DNA of 15,006 nucleotides. It comes from Intestinibacter sp. (GTDB lineage: Bacteria > Bacillota > Clostridia > Peptostreptococcales > Peptostreptococcaceae). Under the pieces are notes generated by a model. It was not told where the DNA came from. It saw only the letters and a program-made list of their open reading frames with translations, and made no database searches. This document shows positions 12,909 to 15,006 of this stretch, piece by piece. The stretch is taken from NCBI RefSeq assembly GCF_022780145.1, contig NZ_JALEXO010000305.1:1-15006 (forward strand), given 5' to 3'. The translations under genes and the position numbers were made by a program. Positions within the stretch are counted from its first letter, which is position 1. Each line of letters opens with the position of its first letter.

Positions 12909-14759
12909 CTAAACAGCTTCGTCATCTTCGTCTTCAAATTGAGAGTTATATAGATTAGTATAGAATCCATTTTGAGCTAATAGCTCTTCATGTGTTCCTT
13001 GTTCTATTATATCCCCTTCATCTAGGACTAATATCAAGTCGGCATTTTTTATAGTAGACAATCTATGTGCTATTATGAAGCTTGTTCTGCCCTTCATTAG
13101 GTTATCCATGGCCTTTTGAATTAAGATTTCAGTTCTTGTATCTACAGAACTTGTAGCTTCGTCTAGTATTAATATTTCAGGGTCTGCAAGTATCGCACGA
13201 GCTATTGTAAGTAATTGCTTTTGACCTTGTGAAACATTGCTTGCTTCTTCGTTTAATACCATATTGTAACCAGATGGTAAAGTCTTTATAAAGTGATCTA
13301 CATGGGCTGCTTTTGCCGCTTGTTTTACTTCTTCGTCAGTGGCATCTAACTTACCGTATTTTATATTTTCCTTGATACTACCATTAAATAACCATGTATC
13401 TTGAAGAACCATTCCAAAACGAGTTCTAAGCTCTTGTCTATTATAGTCTTTGATATTTTTTCCGTCTACTAAGATTTCACCGCTATCTACATCGTAAAAT
13501 CTCATAAGTAGCTTAATTATAGTAGTTTTACCGGCTCCTGTCGGTCCTACTATGGCGATTTTTTGACCTGGCTTAACCTTTGCAGTGAAGTCCTTTATTA
13601 TTGTTTTACCTTCGTCGTAACCAAATTTTACATGGTTAAATACTACCTCTCCATGAGCTTCGTTACTCTTTATAGATTCACTTTCAGTAATAGGCTCTTC
13701 CTCTTGTTCTAAGAACTCAAATACTCTCTCAGCAGCGGCTGCTGTAGATTGTAATTGGTTTGATATTTGGGCAATTTGGTTTAGAGGTTGGTTAAATTGT
13801 CTGACATATTGTATAAAAGATTGTATATCACCAACTTCTATAGCATTTTTAATTACTAAAAATCCACCTAATATAGATATCAAAACATATCCTAAGTTAC
13901 CTACAAAGTTCATAAGCGGGTGCATCAAACCTGATAAAAACTGTGATTTCCAAGCTGATTCATATAATTTTTCGTTGGTTTCATTGAACTTTTCAATGGC
14001 ATCTGCTTCTCCATTGAAGGCTTGAACAACTAAATGACCTCCATATAATTCTTCAACTTGACCATTTACATTTCCTAGGTATTCTTGTTGTTGAGCGAAG
14101 AATTTTTGTGATCTTTTTATTATTTTTGATATAACTAACATTCCAAGTGGTATTACTACAAGTGCTGAAAATGTCATCATACCACTTATTGAAATCATCA
14201 TAAACAAAACTCCAATTAAAGTAGTTATAGCAGTTACCAATTGAGTCAAACTTTGGTTTAAAGTTTGTGCCAAAGTATCTATATCGTTTGTAAATCTAGA
14301 TAATACTTCTCCGTTAGTAGTTTTATCAAAATAACTCATAGGTAATCTATTTATTTTTTTACAAAGCTCATCTCTTAGGTTGTAAGCTACCTTTTGTGAT
14401 ATACCACTCATTATAAAGCTTTGCACAAAAGAAAGTAAAGCACTTACAACATATAACGCTACTAAAAATAGCAAAATCATTTTTATCTTGTCAAAATTTA
14501 TTCCATCGCCACCAGAAATTTTTCCAACTAAACCGTTGAATATTTCTGTTGTAGCTTTTCCTAAAACCTTAGGTCCTATTACTGAAAACGCAACACTTCC
14601 TACAGCAAATATAAATACTGCTATTATAGCGTAAATATATTTACCCATATAAGCCATTAGCTTCTTCATAGTACCTTTGAAATCTTTTGCTTTTTCAGGT
14701 GGCATCATTTTGCCTCGACGTCCTCTTCGTCTTGGTCCTGGCATATTTTGATTACTCAT
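12909..14759 (-). CDS. ABC exporter subunit with consensus ATPase site (fused membrane and ATPase domains)
   Basis: The 616 residues start with a basic, disordered tail (GPRRRGRRGK). A six-helix type I exporter membrane domain follows (about 36-345), then the ATPase domain (about 370-610). The latter has Walker A GPTGAGKTT, Q-loop VLQDTWLF, signature NVSQGQKQL, Walker B ILILDEATSSVD with the catalytic Glu, and H-loop IIAHRLST with His. It is a multidrug/lipid exporter of the heterodimer kind (TM288, LmrD or BmrD side). The start overlaps the stop of the upstream partner by 8 bases (ATGAGTAA), with AAAGGAGG inside the partner's end, so the two are translationally coupled. The substrate cannot be deduced. 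It ends at a bidirectional terminator. Confidence 0.93.
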   Translation of the reverse strand: MSNQNMPGPRRRGRRGKMMPPEKAKDFKGTMKKLMAYMGKYIYAIIAVFIFAVGSVAFSVIGPKVLGKATTEIFNGLVGKISGGDGINFDKIKMILLFLVALYVVSALLSFVQSFIMSGISQKVAYNLRDELCKKINRLPMSYFDKTTNGEVLSRFTNDIDTLAQTLNQSLTQLVTAITTLIGVLFMMISISGMMTFSALVVIPLGMLVISKIIKRSQKFFAQQQEYLGNVNGQVEELYGGHLVVQAFNGEADAIEKFNETNEKLYESAWKSQFLSGLMHPLMNFVGNLGYVLISILGGFLVIKNAIEVGDIQSFIQYVRQFNQPLNQIAQISNQLQSTAAAAERVFEFLEQEEEPITESESIKSNEAHGEVVFNHVKFGYDEGKTIIKDFTAKVKPGQKIAIVGPTGAGKTTIIKLLMRFYDVDSGEILVDGKNIKDYNRQELRTRFGMVLQDTWLFNGSIKENIKYGKLDATDEEVKQAAKAAHVDHFIKTLPSGYNMVLNEEASNVSQGQKQLLTIARAILADPEILILDEATSSVDTRTEILIQKAMDNLMKGRTSFIIAHRLSTIKNADLILVLDEGDIIEQGTHEELLAQNGFYTNLYNSQFEDEDDEAV

Positions 14760-15006
14760 TTTCTAGTTCCTCCTTTGAAAGTTGTGATAAAGCAATTTCT
14801 TTGTATACTTCACAATTTTTTAGAAGTTCTCTATGGTTTCCTATTCCAACAACCTTACCTTCATCAAGAACTACAATTTGTTCAGCATGAAGTATAGTAC
14901 TTATTCTTTGAGCTACAATTAAAACAGTCGCATCTCCTGTCTCTTGCTTTAAAGCCTTACGAAGATTTGCATCTGTTTTGAAGTCAAGTGCAGAGAAACT
15001 GTCGTC
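14752..15006 (-). CDS. ABC exporter partner subunit, degenerate ATPase site (C-terminal end only)
   Basis: The last 84 residues are inside the window. They begin DDSFSALDFKTDANLRKALK. The Walker B/D-loop shows Asp where the catalytic Glu belongs (DDSFSALD), and the H-loop reads IVAQRIST with Gln in place of His. Both changes mark the degenerate-site subunit of heterodimeric exporters such as TM287/288, LmrCD and BmrCD, whose partner holds the working site. The downstream gene supplies exactly that consensus partner. The stop TAA (14752-14754) lies inside the start of the partner. The Walker A and membrane domain are outside the window. Confidence 0.9.
   Translation of the reverse strand, partial: DDSFSALDFKTDANLRKALKQETGDATVLIVAQRISTILHAEQIVVLDEGKVVGIGNHRELLKNCEVYKEIALSQLSKEELENE

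Overview
The window is very AT-rich, with strong GGAGG-type ribosome binding sites, short intergenic gaps and U-tailed hairpin terminators. Together with the gene families this points to a low-GC Firmicute of the class Clostridia, perhaps Peptostreptococcaceae. The class is well supported. The family is an inference from gene style, and no rRNA or other marker gene is present to settle it. No tRNA, rRNA or CRISPR array was seen.

Positions 1-2920 (minus strand) hold an aromatic amino acid operon. It runs pheA (chorismate mutase/prephenate dehydratase), then aroF (DAHP synthase), then a second DAHP synthase cut by the window edge. Ahead of pheA is an unannotated 49-codon leader ORF whose residues 13-31 are 13/19 aromatic (7 Phe, 5 Tyr, 1 Trp). 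It is followed by an intrinsic terminator and a set of mutually exclusive inverted repeats (1:2, 2:3, 3:4). This looks like a complete ribosome-stalling attenuator of the kind known from enterobacterial pheA, and there is no T-box. It is the most interesting feature in the window.

Positions 3098-5424 carry three minus-strand genes: a CPBP-type membrane protein with a degenerate protease site, a small coiled-coil/HTH protein, and a YitT-like membrane protein. On the plus strand, 5425-6534 encodes a minimal DEAD-box RNA helicase ending at a bidirectional terminator. Positions 6657-8050 are a decayed accessory patch: a small unknown gene, a zinc-ribbon ORF that may be a 5'-truncated remnant, and an IS91-type transposase missing its catalytic centre.

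Positions 8086-11973 (minus strand) contain a protein made of two ribosomal L7/L12 C-terminal-like domains, a HAD phosphatase, and an NAD-salvage operon pnuC-nadR-yaiI (nicotinamide riboside uptake, phosphorylation and adenylation). The L7/L12-like gene and pnuC have matching promoters with the same dyad, CTTAGT-N11-ACTAAG, just downstream of the -10. A third, slightly degenerate copy lies in the L7/L12-like leader. This suggests one regulator controls both units.

Positions 12065-12833 (plus strand) hold a cysteine-rich/pentapeptide-repeat gene that appears split by a frameshift and internal deletion. Positions 12909-15006 (minus strand) encode a heterodimeric ABC exporter: a complete consensus subunit and, overlapping it upstream, the C-terminal end of a degenerate-site subunit.
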